From Paenibacillus_AA sp045062745 (GTDB lineage Bacteria > Bacillota > Bacilli > Paenibacillales > NBRC-103111): a stretch of DNA of 64,000 nt. A program made the position numbers and the translations under genes. The stretch lies in assembly GCF_045062745.1 (NCBI RefSeq), contig NZ_JBJGED010000020.1:62001-126000 (forward strand). Reading direction: 5' to 3'. Positions within the stretch are counted from its first letter, which is position 1. Every line of letters starts with the position of its first letter. Of the stretch, positions 33,712 through 42,691 are shown in pieces. Under the pieces are notes generated by a model that saw only the letters and a program-made list of their open reading frames with translations, had not been told where the DNA came from and searched no databases.

Positions 33712-35976
33712 GTGAGAAAGATTTGGAGAAGCCAGAGAGGATCGGCTTCTGTGATGCTAATGATTCTTGTGGCGCCGCTATTCGTGTTCCACGCGGTGTT
33801 GATTGACTTTCTAAGAGTACGGATGGCGGAGAGGGAGACGGAGTCCGCACTGAAGCTGGCGCTCCGATCGACATTGTCTGCTTACGATCCTGAGTTGAAA
33901 GAGTATGGCTTATACGCGATCGGCTTGAATGATGCCGATGCGGCGCAGCTGTTCCAGCACGTACTCCAGCGCAATATGGGCGGTACCGGCCAAGGGGACA
34001 GCTTCACGATCGTACGGCCCTTGCCTGATCCGGCCTCCGTGTCGTTAACTTCGCTTTACACACTGGGCAATCAGACGGTCATGCGTCAGCAAGTGCTCGA
34101 GGAGATGAAATATCGGGCGCCGGCGGAATTTACGGTGAACGTGCTGGACAAGCTGCTCGGGGGGCGCAATCCGGCGTCGACCTTATCGGGTGCCTCGGCG
34201 TTCGAGAAACGGGCCGAAGCGATCGAGGAGCTCGTAGTTTCTCGGGATCGCGCATTAGACGAAGCATGGGACAGGCTTCTCCGACTGCAGGAGAAGAGCG
34301 GGATTTTTCACTCATATTTTGCCGTGAGGCTGGGGGAGCTGGATGACTATGCGGCAAGAATTGGGGGGCACGATGTGGCGGAGATCGAACAATCGATCCG
34401 ATCGCTCCGTAGCCAGAGCGAACAGCTAGGCCGGTCGCTTGCCTCCCAGCAGGTCGCCCTTCAGGAGCTGTATAAGCAGGCGAAGGAGAACATCCAATTG
34501 ATTATGGACATGCAGCGTTCGATCTCCATGATCCAGAACAGCCTGTCGACGGTGGCCGGCCAAATCGAACAGTGGCAGACCATCCTGCGCGAGATTGCGG
34601 AATTTACCTTGCTCCTGGAGACGAGCAAGGCGGAGGCGGCAAGAGATGCCGCTGTGTTGAAAGGGATTCAGGACGACATTCTGGTCGCGATCGACGAGGC
34701 GCAGTCGTTTGATGAGAAAATCCGTGAGTTGTCCTCTTCGCCGGACACGGCCATGTTCATGTCTCCGGAGCTTCTGAACCGGACCGTGCTGCCGGTAGCT
34801 TTCTATGCGCTGTACAAGGTGGAAGCGACTGCGCCTTCGGCACTTAGCAACGGGTTCGCGTCGGCGCTGCAAGCGACCTCCCCGCTTATTGGAGACAATC
34901 GCTGGACACCCGAGCGCTATGGGATTTTGTCGGCATCGAACGAAGCCTATGCGGAGCGGGCGAACCGCGCTGTTGCCAAGCTGCAGGAAGAGGAGTCGAA
35001 GCGCCAGCAGTCCGCTGAGACGACTCGCCGTCAGAAGCGGGAGCAGCTCACCCGGCTGGGCGAAGTGCTCGACCAAGTCAAAAAGCTTGTGGCAGAATGC
35101 GGCGGGGTCCTAGGCGGCCGTGGGATCTACGACAAGCTGCATGGAAGTTCGGAATCCCCCGACGTAGGCCTGTATGCCAAATACATGCAATACAATCGAT
35201 TCGCGGACACCGAAACCGAACCGCTTCCCGATTTTTCCCAAGAGGCAGATCAGGTGAGGCGAGGGGCGTTCCGTTTCGTCGATTCTCTCCTGCTTAAGCT
35301 GGCTTCAGCGGCGCAGACGTTTCGAGACGAGCTGTATGTGAACGAATTCGCGCTGGAGAAATTCAATTACCGTACGTTCGGGAAGGAGTCGTCCGCCGAC
35401 GGCAAGCCGATCCCGGCGACGTCCATGACGAAACCCGCCCAGCATGCGCTGCTGGGGCAGGAGGCGGAATACGTTTTGTACGGGCAATCGTCCTGTCTGC
35501 TCAATCAGTCTGCCGCTTACGCGGAGATGTTCGCCTTGCGGCTCGCCATCCGGACGACGGAAGCGATGCTCAGTCCGAGCAGCAAGCTCGCTTCCATCGG
35601 ATCTCCCCTGCTGATGGTACTCTGGGCGGCAGCTGAGGGAGCGCTAGAGGCTTATCGGGATATGACCGACCTGGTGAACGGCAAGGCCGTGCCTCTATCG
35701 GCGAAGCTCGCCGGAGAAGCCGTTACCATGCAGTACAAAGATTATTTGAGGCTGTTCTACTTGCTGCACAGCAACGACAAGCGGACAATGGCCCGTATGC
35801 AGGGTTTGATCGAGGTGAACACCGGGCGGGATTTGACGGGGAAGGCGACTTACGTGCAGGGCTCGGTAACCGCAAGCGAACGACTTTGGTTTTTCCCGTA
35901 TTTCGAGACGCTGTTCGCTTATGAAGTCAAGCGGAATCGGGTTCTAGTAGCCAAAACCGCCTTTTCGTCGTATTAA
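33712..35976 (+). CDS. TadG-like pilus-associated protein with coiled coils
   Basis: 754 residues. N-terminal membrane helix (about 13-33) after SQRG, with a processing-like Gly but no Glu at +5, so it may act as an uncleaved anchor. A long coiled-coil region spans roughly 160-340 (heptads around IEQSIRSLRSQSEQLGRSL) and 415-455. No von Willebrand domain, unlike proteobacterial TadG. A GTG start follows GGGAGGAGGAG. Likely extracellular and possibly structural or tethering; the function is inferred from the locus. Confidence 0.75.
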   Translation: MRKIWRSQRGSASVMLMILVAPLFVFHAVLIDFLRVRMAERETESALKLALRSTLSAYDPELKEYGLYAIGLNDADAAQLFQHVLQRNMGGTGQGDSFTIVRPLPDPASVSLTSLYTLGNQTVMRQQVLEEMKYRAPAEFTVNVLDKLLGGRNPASTLSGASAFEKRAEAIEELVVSRDRALDEAWDRLLRLQEKSGIFHSYFAVRLGELDDYAARIGGHDVAEIEQSIRSLRSQSEQLGRSLASQQVALQELYKQAKENIQLIMDMQRSISMIQNSLSTVAGQIEQWQTILREIAEFTLLLETSKAEAARDAAVLKGIQDDILVAIDEAQSFDEKIRELSSSPDTAMFMSPELLNRTVLPVAFYALYKVEATAPSALSNGFASALQATSPLIGDNRWTPERYGILSASNEAYAERANRAVAKLQEEESKRQQSAETTRRQKREQLTRLGEVLDQVKKLVAECGGVLGGRGIYDKLHGSSESPDVGLYAKYMQYNRFADTETEPLPDFSQEADQVRRGAFRFVDSLLLKLASAAQTFRDELYVNEFALEKFNYRTFGKESSADGKPIPATSMTKPAQHALLGQEAEYVLYGQSSCLLNQSAAYAEMFALRLAIRTTEAMLSPSSKLASIGSPLLMVLWAAAEGALEAYRDMTDLVNGKAVPLSAKLAGEAVTMQYKDYLRLFYLLHSNDKRTMARMQGLIEVNTGRDLTGKATYVQGSVTASERLWFFPYFETLFAYEVKRNRVLVAKTAFSSY

Positions 35977-35987
35977 CTTGGAAGGGA

Positions 35988-36671
35988 ATGAAACGTATGG
36001 TTTCGATCATCCAAACGATATGGAGACGCAGTGATGGTGGAATCGCCCTAGAGGCGGCACTCGTCATGCCGTTGTTCCTCGGCTTCATCTTGGCGCTCGC
36101 CTCCATGATCAAGCTGACGATGACGGACCTTGCGCTTCAGCGGGCGCTGACCGAGACGACGAAGCCGATCGTAGCCTATGCGTATCCGGCCGAGCTGCTT
36201 GCTGAGGAGGCGCGTGCCGCGTACGCGTCCAGCCGGGTCGGCAGCGCAGTTACCGATATTTTGAACCGAGTGAGCTCGGCAAGAGGGAAGCTGCTTCAAG
36301 GCGAATTGCTGGCGGACCGGTACGAGGCGTACATTCCGGATTTCCTGCTGCGGCTGATTGAGTGGGAGCAAACCGAACGAGAGTCGCTTGAGACGATGTC
36401 GCAGGATCAAATCGACGCGTTCAAGGAACAGCGGCTTAATCCGGCTATCCGAGCCGTGTTTCGCCAATTGGTCATTCAGGGTGCGGATCCTTCGGCGTTA
36501 AGCGCGGACCGTCTTAAGGTGGTCGATGTTGATTTGCCTCAATTGGGCAGCAGGGAAGAAGCGTTCATCGGCATTACCGCCGAGTATGAGGTGAGGCTGC
36601 CGATCCCTTTTTACAGGAAATCGATCACGCTTCGAAAGCAAGTGTTTGAACGCCTGTGGGTCGGCAGTTAA
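35988..36671 (+). CDS. TadE-like pseudopilin
   Basis: 227 residues. Short basic leader, then SDG and GIALEAALVMPLFLGFILAL: cleavage after the first Gly would put Glu at +5, as in prepilins. The rest (about 50-227) is an extracytoplasmic domain with helices and a beta-rich end. A second ATG at 35997 is better spaced from the GGAAGG site and is an alternative start. Third of three pseudopilin-like proteins in the locus. Confidence 0.8.
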   Translation: MKRMVSIIQTIWRRSDGGIALEAALVMPLFLGFILALASMIKLTMTDLALQRALTETTKPIVAYAYPAELLAEEARAAYASSRVGSAVTDILNRVSSARGKLLQGELLADRYEAYIPDFLLRLIEWEQTERESLETMSQDQIDAFKEQRLNPAIRAVFRQLVIQGADPSALSADRLKVVDVDLPQLGSREEAFIGITAEYEVRLPIPFYRKSITLRKQVFERLWVGS

Positions 36672-36694
36672 CGAGGAGTGGAGGAGAAGCAGCT

Positions 36695-37234
36695 GTGGCC
36701 GTTTCGATAGCGTTGTTGGTGTTACTTATCGCCGCTTTTGTACAGGACGTCCGGCAATCCAGGATCGCCAACACGATTACTGTGCCCGGTATTTTTACAG
36801 GGTTGTTGGTGTCGCCCGTGTGCAGTGAGAACGGCTGGCTGTCCGGACTGCTGGATTCGGCTGCAGGCTTAGTCGTGGGTTTGTCTGTGATGCTCGTCTT
36901 CTATGCGTTTGGTGCTGTCGGGGCGGGGGATGTAAAGCTGTTTGGCGCGATTGGGTCGATCGCCGGCTTGCCGTTCGTGCTGTACGGCATGATGAATGCC
37001 CTGCTGTGCGCGGGGTTGGTCGGACTTGCGATACTTGTTTGGCGCAAGGAGGTTTTGAGCCGTATCGGCACCGTGCTCGCCGTGTTGTTCCGCTTCTGGA
37101 TGTGGAGAGAGCTCCGTGCCTTGACTGCCTCGGGTTGGGGATCGAGAACGGCTCCGCTTCACTTTCCATTCATGTACGCCGTTGCGCCGGCGATCGGATT
37201 GACTTGGTGGACGCTCGGATATCCGTCGTTCTAG
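36695..37234 (+). CDS. Prepilin peptidase, TadV/CpaA type
   Basis: Membrane aspartyl protease that cleaves the Flp and pseudopilin leaders. 179 residues, mostly membrane helices; the first catalytic Asp lies in VQDVRQSRIANTITV, the second in the GAVGAGDVKLFGAIG motif (GxGD). No N-methyltransferase domain, as usual for TadV. The GTG at 36695 follows GGAGGAG by 9 bases; the longer open frame would start inside the preceding gene. Confidence 0.9.
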   Translation: MAVSIALLVLLIAAFVQDVRQSRIANTITVPGIFTGLLVSPVCSENGWLSGLLDSAAGLVVGLSVMLVFYAFGAVGAGDVKLFGAIGSIAGLPFVLYGMMNALLCAGLVGLAILVWRKEVLSRIGTVLAVLFRFWMWRELRALTASGWGSRTAPLHFPFMYAVAPAIGLTWWTLGYPSF

Positions 37235-37250
37235 GAAAGGGAGGCAAAAA

Positions 37251-38813
37251 ATGAGTGTCTTCGAGCTTCAATTCGATTTTACCGCCGAGAAGGGAGGCTT
37301 TCTGCTGGTGGACCGCGACCCGGCATGGTCCCGTACGGATCTGATTTCTCTCGAGGTTCAGATGCTGCAGCATAATAAAATTCCGCGGCTGCTCCCTGTC
37401 CACATAGAAGAGATGGATGGACGTATCCGTTTGCTGTTCGACATTCAAGGGAAGAAGCGGCTCACAGACCGGTTGCGGCGTGAATCGCTGACCCAGCGGC
37501 AGTACTTGAACATGCTGTTGAACGCCGTTTCCGCCTTGGCCGATTGCGAAGGGTATATGTTGGGCGAGGACCGGCTGCTGCTCCAGGCAGAGTATTTGTT
37601 TACCGGCGCGGACATCACGGATATGTATTTCCCGTTCGTCCCCGTGGTTGGACATTCTGCCGAAAAATCGATCCAGGACCGGTTGAAAGGGCTCTCCGCT
37701 CTATGCCTAGGTTCCGTGGAGTCGATGGCCGGGACGAGCGTTCCGCGTATTCTGGCCGCATTGCGGGAGGATACGATGCGCTTGCCTGAGTTAAAGGAGC
37801 TGTTATTGACGCTCATGCTGGAGCATCCTGCGGCGGCGACGGAGACTCCTAGGGGGTCGTCTCTACCTGGAGCGAACTCCATTGCTCCTGATTCAATTAG
37901 GCCCGCTTGGATCCCGGTTATTAACCCTGTGGAGGAGGAAAAGAAGGGGAACGGGGAGTCCCCGAAGCGGTTGTCCTGGTTGACCAGGATCCGGGAGATG
38001 AAGGATGAGATCGACATGTCAGGAGAAACCGGGCTGCTTCCTGACGGGAAAGGACGGGGCGACGCAAAAGTGGAGTCGACTGCATCGGATGCCGGAGCAG
38101 TGTCGGACCGAAAAAAACAGCTGTATCTGGCGGTAATCGCGGTTGCCGTTCTCGCTTTGACCTGGAGCTTTTATTCGGAAGTCTCCTCTACAACAGGCTT
38201 CGTCGTTATGGCCGGAATTAGCGGGGGCGTCGTGATTGGCATAGGATGGACGATCAAAACGCGCCCTGCCTGGTTATTCGGTAACTCCTCCGCCAAGGGG
38301 GAGCTGGATACTGGAGCAGCCTATCTTGAAGCGGCGCCCAGCTTCGACGCGCTAGAGGTTGACGTTGGGGAAACCTCACGTTCGGTTTGGAATCCGCCGC
38401 CCTCATTTTCGGAATCAGCCGGAGCATCTCAGGCTCCGGCTCGGCTTCCAACCGCCACCGTAGTCCTGGAGCCGAGTGTTATCGAAGCCGCATTGGGATC
38501 GCTCGGTGGTTCGCTTGCGTATCGGCTGGATATTACCGTTGATGGGAGGACGGAGTCGGTACAACTGACGAAGGAATCGTTTCTCATCGGCCGATCGGAC
38601 GGGAGAGCGGACTACACCCTCGAGGAATCGGGCGTATCCAAGCATCATTTGGAATTGATCCGGAGGGGAAACGCCTATTTTGCCCAAGATCTTGGCTCGA
38701 CGAATGGGACTCTGTTGAACGGGGAGCGCATGGCGCCTTACAAAGCATATCCGCTGAGTCCCGAGGATACGCTCCGGGTTATCCGGACCCAATTTCTAAT
38801 CAAGCAGGAATGA
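37251..38813 (+). CDS. DUF6382/FHA-domain membrane protein
   Basis: 520 residues. The N-terminal 190 residues match the DUF6382 type (MSVFELQFDF, HNKIPRLLPVHIEE), a linker follows, two membrane helices lie around 287-330, and a C-terminal FHA domain (about 425-520) has LIGRSDGRADYTL, SGVSKHHLEL and DLGSTNGTLLNG, the residues that bind phosphothreonine. As last gene of the Tad operon whose first gene is a Ser/Thr kinase, it probably reads that kinase's product at the membrane. AAGGGAGG precedes the ATG. Confidence 0.88.
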   Translation: MSVFELQFDFTAEKGGFLLVDRDPAWSRTDLISLEVQMLQHNKIPRLLPVHIEEMDGRIRLLFDIQGKKRLTDRLRRESLTQRQYLNMLLNAVSALADCEGYMLGEDRLLLQAEYLFTGADITDMYFPFVPVVGHSAEKSIQDRLKGLSALCLGSVESMAGTSVPRILAALREDTMRLPELKELLLTLMLEHPAAATETPRGSSLPGANSIAPDSIRPAWIPVINPVEEEKKGNGESPKRLSWLTRIREMKDEIDMSGETGLLPDGKGRGDAKVESTASDAGAVSDRKKQLYLAVIAVAVLALTWSFYSEVSSTTGFVVMAGISGGVVIGIGWTIKTRPAWLFGNSSAKGELDTGAAYLEAAPSFDALEVDVGETSRSVWNPPPSFSESAGASQAPARLPTATVVLEPSVIEAALGSLGGSLAYRLDITVDGRTESVQLTKESFLIGRSDGRADYTLEESGVSKHHLELIRRGNAYFAQDLGSTNGTLLNGERMAPYKAYPLSPEDTLRVIRTQFLIKQE

Positions 38814-38822
38814 AGGGCAGTT

Positions 38823-38858
38823 AAGGCTATTGGGGAGACGCTCCTCAATAGCCTTTTG
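38823..38858 (+). terminator. Terminator of the Tad operon
   Basis: Fifteen-pair stem AAGGCTATTGGGGAG/CTCCTCAATAGCCTT with one G-U pair, loop ACG, then TTG. Confidence 0.88.
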
Positions 38859-38969
38859 CTTCGTCGGCGACGACATGACAAACCATGCGCTAAACGCTAC
38901 AATGAGAACTGTCAATGCTAATGTGTATACTGACTTATTCAACTTACGGAAAGCTAGAGGGACTATTCC

Positions 38970-40910
38970 ATGACGATCATACATGCCGAGCAGTTGAGCA
39001 AAAGCTACGGAGAGAAAGTGCTGTTCGACCGAATCTCGTTCACAATCGCCGAGAAGCAGCGGATCGGGTTGATCGGCGTCAACGGGACGGGGAAGTCGTC
39101 TTTGCTGCACATTCTGGCTGGGCTTGATTCGCCCGACTCGGGCGAGGTAATGACCGCGAAGACGATGCGGGTCGAATATTTGCCGCAGAACCCCGAGTTC
39201 GAAGCGGAAGGCACCGTACTCGAGCAGGTGTTCCACAGCGATACGCCGCTGATGCGGGCGCTCCGCGACTATGAGCTTGCGCTGTCTGCGTTGGAGCGGG
39301 ATCCCGGCAGCGAAGCTCTGCAGAAGAAGCTGTTCCAGGCACAGGCCGGGATGGACGCGCAGCATGCTTGGGAAGCCGAGACGGAAGCGAAGACCGTGCT
39401 GTCGCGGCTCGGCATCCAGGACATGAGCCAATCCGTCGGGACATTGTCCGGCGGCCAGCGCAAGCGCGTCGCCATGGCTCGGGCGCTCATCCGACCGGCC
39501 GACCTGCTCATCATGGACGAGCCGACGAACCATCTCGACAACGAGACGATTGAGTGGCTGGAAGGGGTGCTGCTTCGCTTCCCCGGCGCCCTCTTGCTCG
39601 TCACCCACGACCGGTATTTCCTGGACCGGGTGACGAACCGCATCTTCGAGCTCGACCGGGGCAAGCTGTATAGCTATGACGGCAATTATGCCGTCTTCCT
39701 GGAGAAGAAGGCCGAGCGAGAAGAGCAGGAGGCCGCGTCGGAGAGCAAGCGGCAAAATCTGCTGCGCCGCGAGCTCGCCTGGCTGCGCCGGGGCGCCAAG
39801 GCGCGCACGACGAAGCAGAAGGCGCGGATCGATCGCGTCGAGACGCTGCGCGACCAAGAACGCGAAGGGCCGGGCGAGAAGCTCGACATGGCGCTCGGCG
39901 GGAGCCGGCTCGGCAAGAAGGTGTACGAGCTTCGCGACGTCACCATGCAGATGAACGGCCGCACTCTGCTGAGCGGCTTCAGTTATTTGTTCCAGCCGGG
40001 CGCCCGCATCGGCGTGATCGGGCCTAATGGCAGCGGGAAGTCTACGCTGCTGAATCTGCTCGCCGGCCAGCTGCAGCCTACGTCCGGCACGCTCGAGACC
40101 GGCCAGACGGTCAAGGCCGGCTATTACACGCAAGAGAGCGCCGACATGAACCCGAAACTTCGCGTCATTGACTACGTGAAGGAAGGGGCGGAGGTGATCC
40201 GTACCACCGATGGCGAGACGATCTCCGCCTCGCAGATGCTGGAACGGTTTCTATTCCCGCCGCATCAGCAGTGGACGACGATCGACCGTCTGTCCGGCGG
40301 TGAGCGCCGGCGACTGTACTTGCTCCGCATTCTGATGGGCGAGCCGAACGTCCTGCTGCTCGACGAGCCTACCAACGACTTGGATATCCAGACGCTCACG
40401 ATCCTGGAACAATATTTGGAGACGTTCCCCGGCACGGTCATCTCGGTCTCGCACGACCGCTATTTCCTGGACCGGACCGCAGAGGTGCTGCTTTGTTTCG
40501 AAGGGAACGGGATCGTGAGGCCGTTCTTCGGCGACTATTCCGATTACCTGGAGCAGAAGCAAGCCGACCAATTAGCCGAACGCGCGGTTGCGGAGGGCAA
40601 AACGGCCAAATCCGCCTCGGCTGAGCCGGCGGCAGCTTCCGCTTCCGCAAGCGTAAGCGCACCCGCGCCACTCCGCAAGCTGAGCTTCAAGGATCAGAAG
40701 GAATGGGACGGCATCGAGCAACGGATCGCCGATTTGGAGGAACAGCTGGAAGCGGCGAAGCAGGGTATCGCCGAAGCCGGGAGCGATTATGACAAGGTAA
40801 GGGACTTATACGATAAGGAGCAGCAGCTGAGCGAGGAGCTTGAGCGTGCGATGGAGCGCTGGAGCGAGCTGGCCGAGTTCGTCGAGCAAATCGAGCGCAA
40901 CAAGGGGTAG
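38970..40910 (+). CDS. ABC-F ATPase, Uup/YfmR-like
   Basis: Ribosome-associated ATPase of the ABC-F family. 646 residues, two nucleotide-binding domains (GVNGTGKSS and GPNGSGKST; LSGGQRKR and LSGGERRR; MDEPTNHLD and LDEPTNDLD), the interdomain linker, and after an Ala/Ser-rich spacer a C-terminal coiled coil (EQRIADLEEQLEAAKQ), which is the Uup/YfmR mark. No membrane domain. It may resolve stalled ribosomes, such as at polyproline; this is family knowledge. Monocistronic. Confidence 0.92.
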   Translation: MTIIHAEQLSKSYGEKVLFDRISFTIAEKQRIGLIGVNGTGKSSLLHILAGLDSPDSGEVMTAKTMRVEYLPQNPEFEAEGTVLEQVFHSDTPLMRALRDYELALSALERDPGSEALQKKLFQAQAGMDAQHAWEAETEAKTVLSRLGIQDMSQSVGTLSGGQRKRVAMARALIRPADLLIMDEPTNHLDNETIEWLEGVLLRFPGALLLVTHDRYFLDRVTNRIFELDRGKLYSYDGNYAVFLEKKAEREEQEAASESKRQNLLRRELAWLRRGAKARTTKQKARIDRVETLRDQEREGPGEKLDMALGGSRLGKKVYELRDVTMQMNGRTLLSGFSYLFQPGARIGVIGPNGSGKSTLLNLLAGQLQPTSGTLETGQTVKAGYYTQESADMNPKLRVIDYVKEGAEVIRTTDGETISASQMLERFLFPPHQQWTTIDRLSGGERRRLYLLRILMGEPNVLLLDEPTNDLDIQTLTILEQYLETFPGTVISVSHDRYFLDRTAEVLLCFEGNGIVRPFFGDYSDYLEQKQADQLAERAVAEGKTAKSASAEPAAASASASVSAPAPLRKLSFKDQKEWDGIEQRIADLEEQLEAAKQGIAEAGSDYDKVRDLYDKEQQLSEELERAMERWSELAEFVEQIERNKG

Positions 40911-41018
40911 CTTAGGCAGAGTGCAAAATGTACCGGAGAAAGCCTCTCGCGATTCTGAAAAGTAAAAAAGTTACTCTAGAGCACAGGAAAAGGCGGGTTG
41001 CCGCTCTGTAGAGTTTAC

Positions 41019-41056
41019 AAAAAAATCCCGATCCCCTAGGCAGGGAATCGGGATTT
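41019..41056 (-). terminator. Terminator of malic enzyme gene
   Basis: On the minus strand AAATCCCGATTCCC/GGGGATCGGGATTT followed by a T run (A run at 41018-41025 on plus). Confidence 0.9.
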
Positions 41057-41064
41057 CGCTTACT

Positions 41065-42495
41065 TTAACGGTACTCGCGCGGGATACGGCGCGCCACGCC
41101 GGTGCGGATGGCCGCCTCGACGACATGGTCACGAATAAGCTTGGACACCTTGTCATTAAACACGCTCGGGATGATATACAGCTTGTTCCGCTCATCGTCC
41201 GTGATGACGGAGGCGATCGCTTCGGCGGCGGCCAGCTTCATCTCCTCGTTGATGATCGTCGCCCGGCAGTCGAGCGCACCTCGGAACATGCCGGGGAAGC
41301 ACAAGACATTGTTGATCTGGTTCGGATAGTCCGAGCGCCCGGTAGCGACGACGCCGACGATGTCCTCGATCTCCTCCGGACTGATCTCCGGCGTCGGGTT
41401 CGCCATCGCGAATACGACCGGCTGCGCCGCCATGGAAGCGACGTGCTCGCGCTTCAGCAGCCCGCCGGCCGACAGGCCGATGAACACATCGGCGCCGGCC
41501 AGCACTTCATACAGCGAACCGCTCACCCGGTTCGGGTTCGTATGCTCGGCGTACCATGTCCACATCGGGTTCTCGTAGGCTTGTCCGGCGACAAGCGCGC
41601 CTTGACGATCGACCCCGATGAGCTCCTTGACGCCGGCGGCCAGAAGAATCTTGCTGCACGCGATCCCGGCGGCGCCGATGCCGCACACGACGACCTTGGC
41701 CTCGCGGATCGACTTCCCGACCACCTTCAGCGCACTGATCAGGCCGGCATAGAGCACGACGGCGGTGCCATGCTGGTCATCGTGAAAGACCGGAATATCG
41801 AGCTCGGCCTTCAGCCGCTCTTCGATCTCGAAGCAGCGCGGCGACGAGATGTCCTCCAGATTGATGCCGCCGAATGCCGGGGCGATCATCTTGATCGTGC
41901 GGATAATCTCTTCCGTATCCTGCGTGTCGAGGCAGATGGGGAACGCATCCACATCGGCCATCTGCTTGAACAGCATCGCCTTGCCCTCCATGACCGGCAT
42001 AGCGGCATACGGGCCGATATTGCCGAGACCGAGCACGGCGCTGCCGTCTGACACGACGGCGACGGTGTTGCGTTTGATCGTAAGGGTAAACGCCTTGCGC
42101 TGCTCCTCATGAATAGCGAGGCAGACGCGGGCCACGTCGGGCGTATAGACACGGGACAGGTCGTCCCGGTTTTGAATCGGTACTTTCAGCTTCGTCTCGA
42201 TCTTGCCGCCCAGATGCATCAGGAACGTCCGGTCGGAGATGTTGACCAGCTTCACACCCCGGATGAGCTTGATCCGATCCACGATCGAGTTAATATGCGC
42301 GGAATCCGTAACGGTGACCGTCAAATCCCGCGTCGTGGAATCGTGCTTCGTCTGGATGACGTCAATGGCCACCAGGTCTCCGCCAAGCTCGACGATCGCG
42401 GTTACGATGTCGCTGAATTTCACTTGGTCGGTATGTATTTCCAGTCGCAGAATGATGCTTTTCCCAGTTGTCATCAGCTTGCTCTCTCTTTCCAT
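41065..42495 (-). CDS. NAD-dependent malic enzyme with N-terminal ACT domain
   Basis: Oxidative decarboxylation of malate to pyruvate. 476 residues: an ACT domain in about 10-85 (SIILRLEIHTDQVKFSDIV), then the malic N-terminal domain (IQNRDDLSRVYTPDVARVC; VSDGSAVLGLGNIGP; FHDDQHGTAVV) and NAD-binding domain (VVCGIGAAGIACSKILLAAG). The ACT domain suggests amino-acid control. The ATG at 42495 follows GGGAGGG by 6 bases; one seven codons further in is an alternative. Confidence 0.92.
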   Translation of the reverse strand: MERESKLMTTGKSIILRLEIHTDQVKFSDIVTAIVELGGDLVAIDVIQTKHDSTTRDLTVTVTDSAHINSIVDRIKLIRGVKLVNISDRTFLMHLGGKIETKLKVPIQNRDDLSRVYTPDVARVCLAIHEEQRKAFTLTIKRNTVAVVSDGSAVLGLGNIGPYAAMPVMEGKAMLFKQMADVDAFPICLDTQDTEEIIRTIKMIAPAFGGINLEDISSPRCFEIEERLKAELDIPVFHDDQHGTAVVLYAGLISALKVVGKSIREAKVVVCGIGAAGIACSKILLAAGVKELIGVDRQGALVAGQAYENPMWTWYAEHTNPNRVSGSLYEVLAGADVFIGLSAGGLLKREHVASMAAQPVVFAMANPTPEISPEEIEDIVGVVATGRSDYPNQINNVLCFPGMFRGALDCRATIINEEMKLAAAEAIASVITDDERNKLYIIPSVFNDKVSKLIRDHVVEAAIRTGVARRIPREYR

Positions 42496-42691
42496 GACGA
42501 CCCTCCCGATGGACAAAGTGAACTACTCCCACAGTGTATACCATGTACGGCCGCTTTGAGAAGCGCACCGCTTTAAACCAATTGTTGCAATCGGAATTAC
42601 AGTCTTTATACCCAACTAGGAACGGAACGCATTTTATGATAAAATGTAAAAATGTGTGCATTCCTTTAATGTACGGAAAGGCGGTTTAAAG

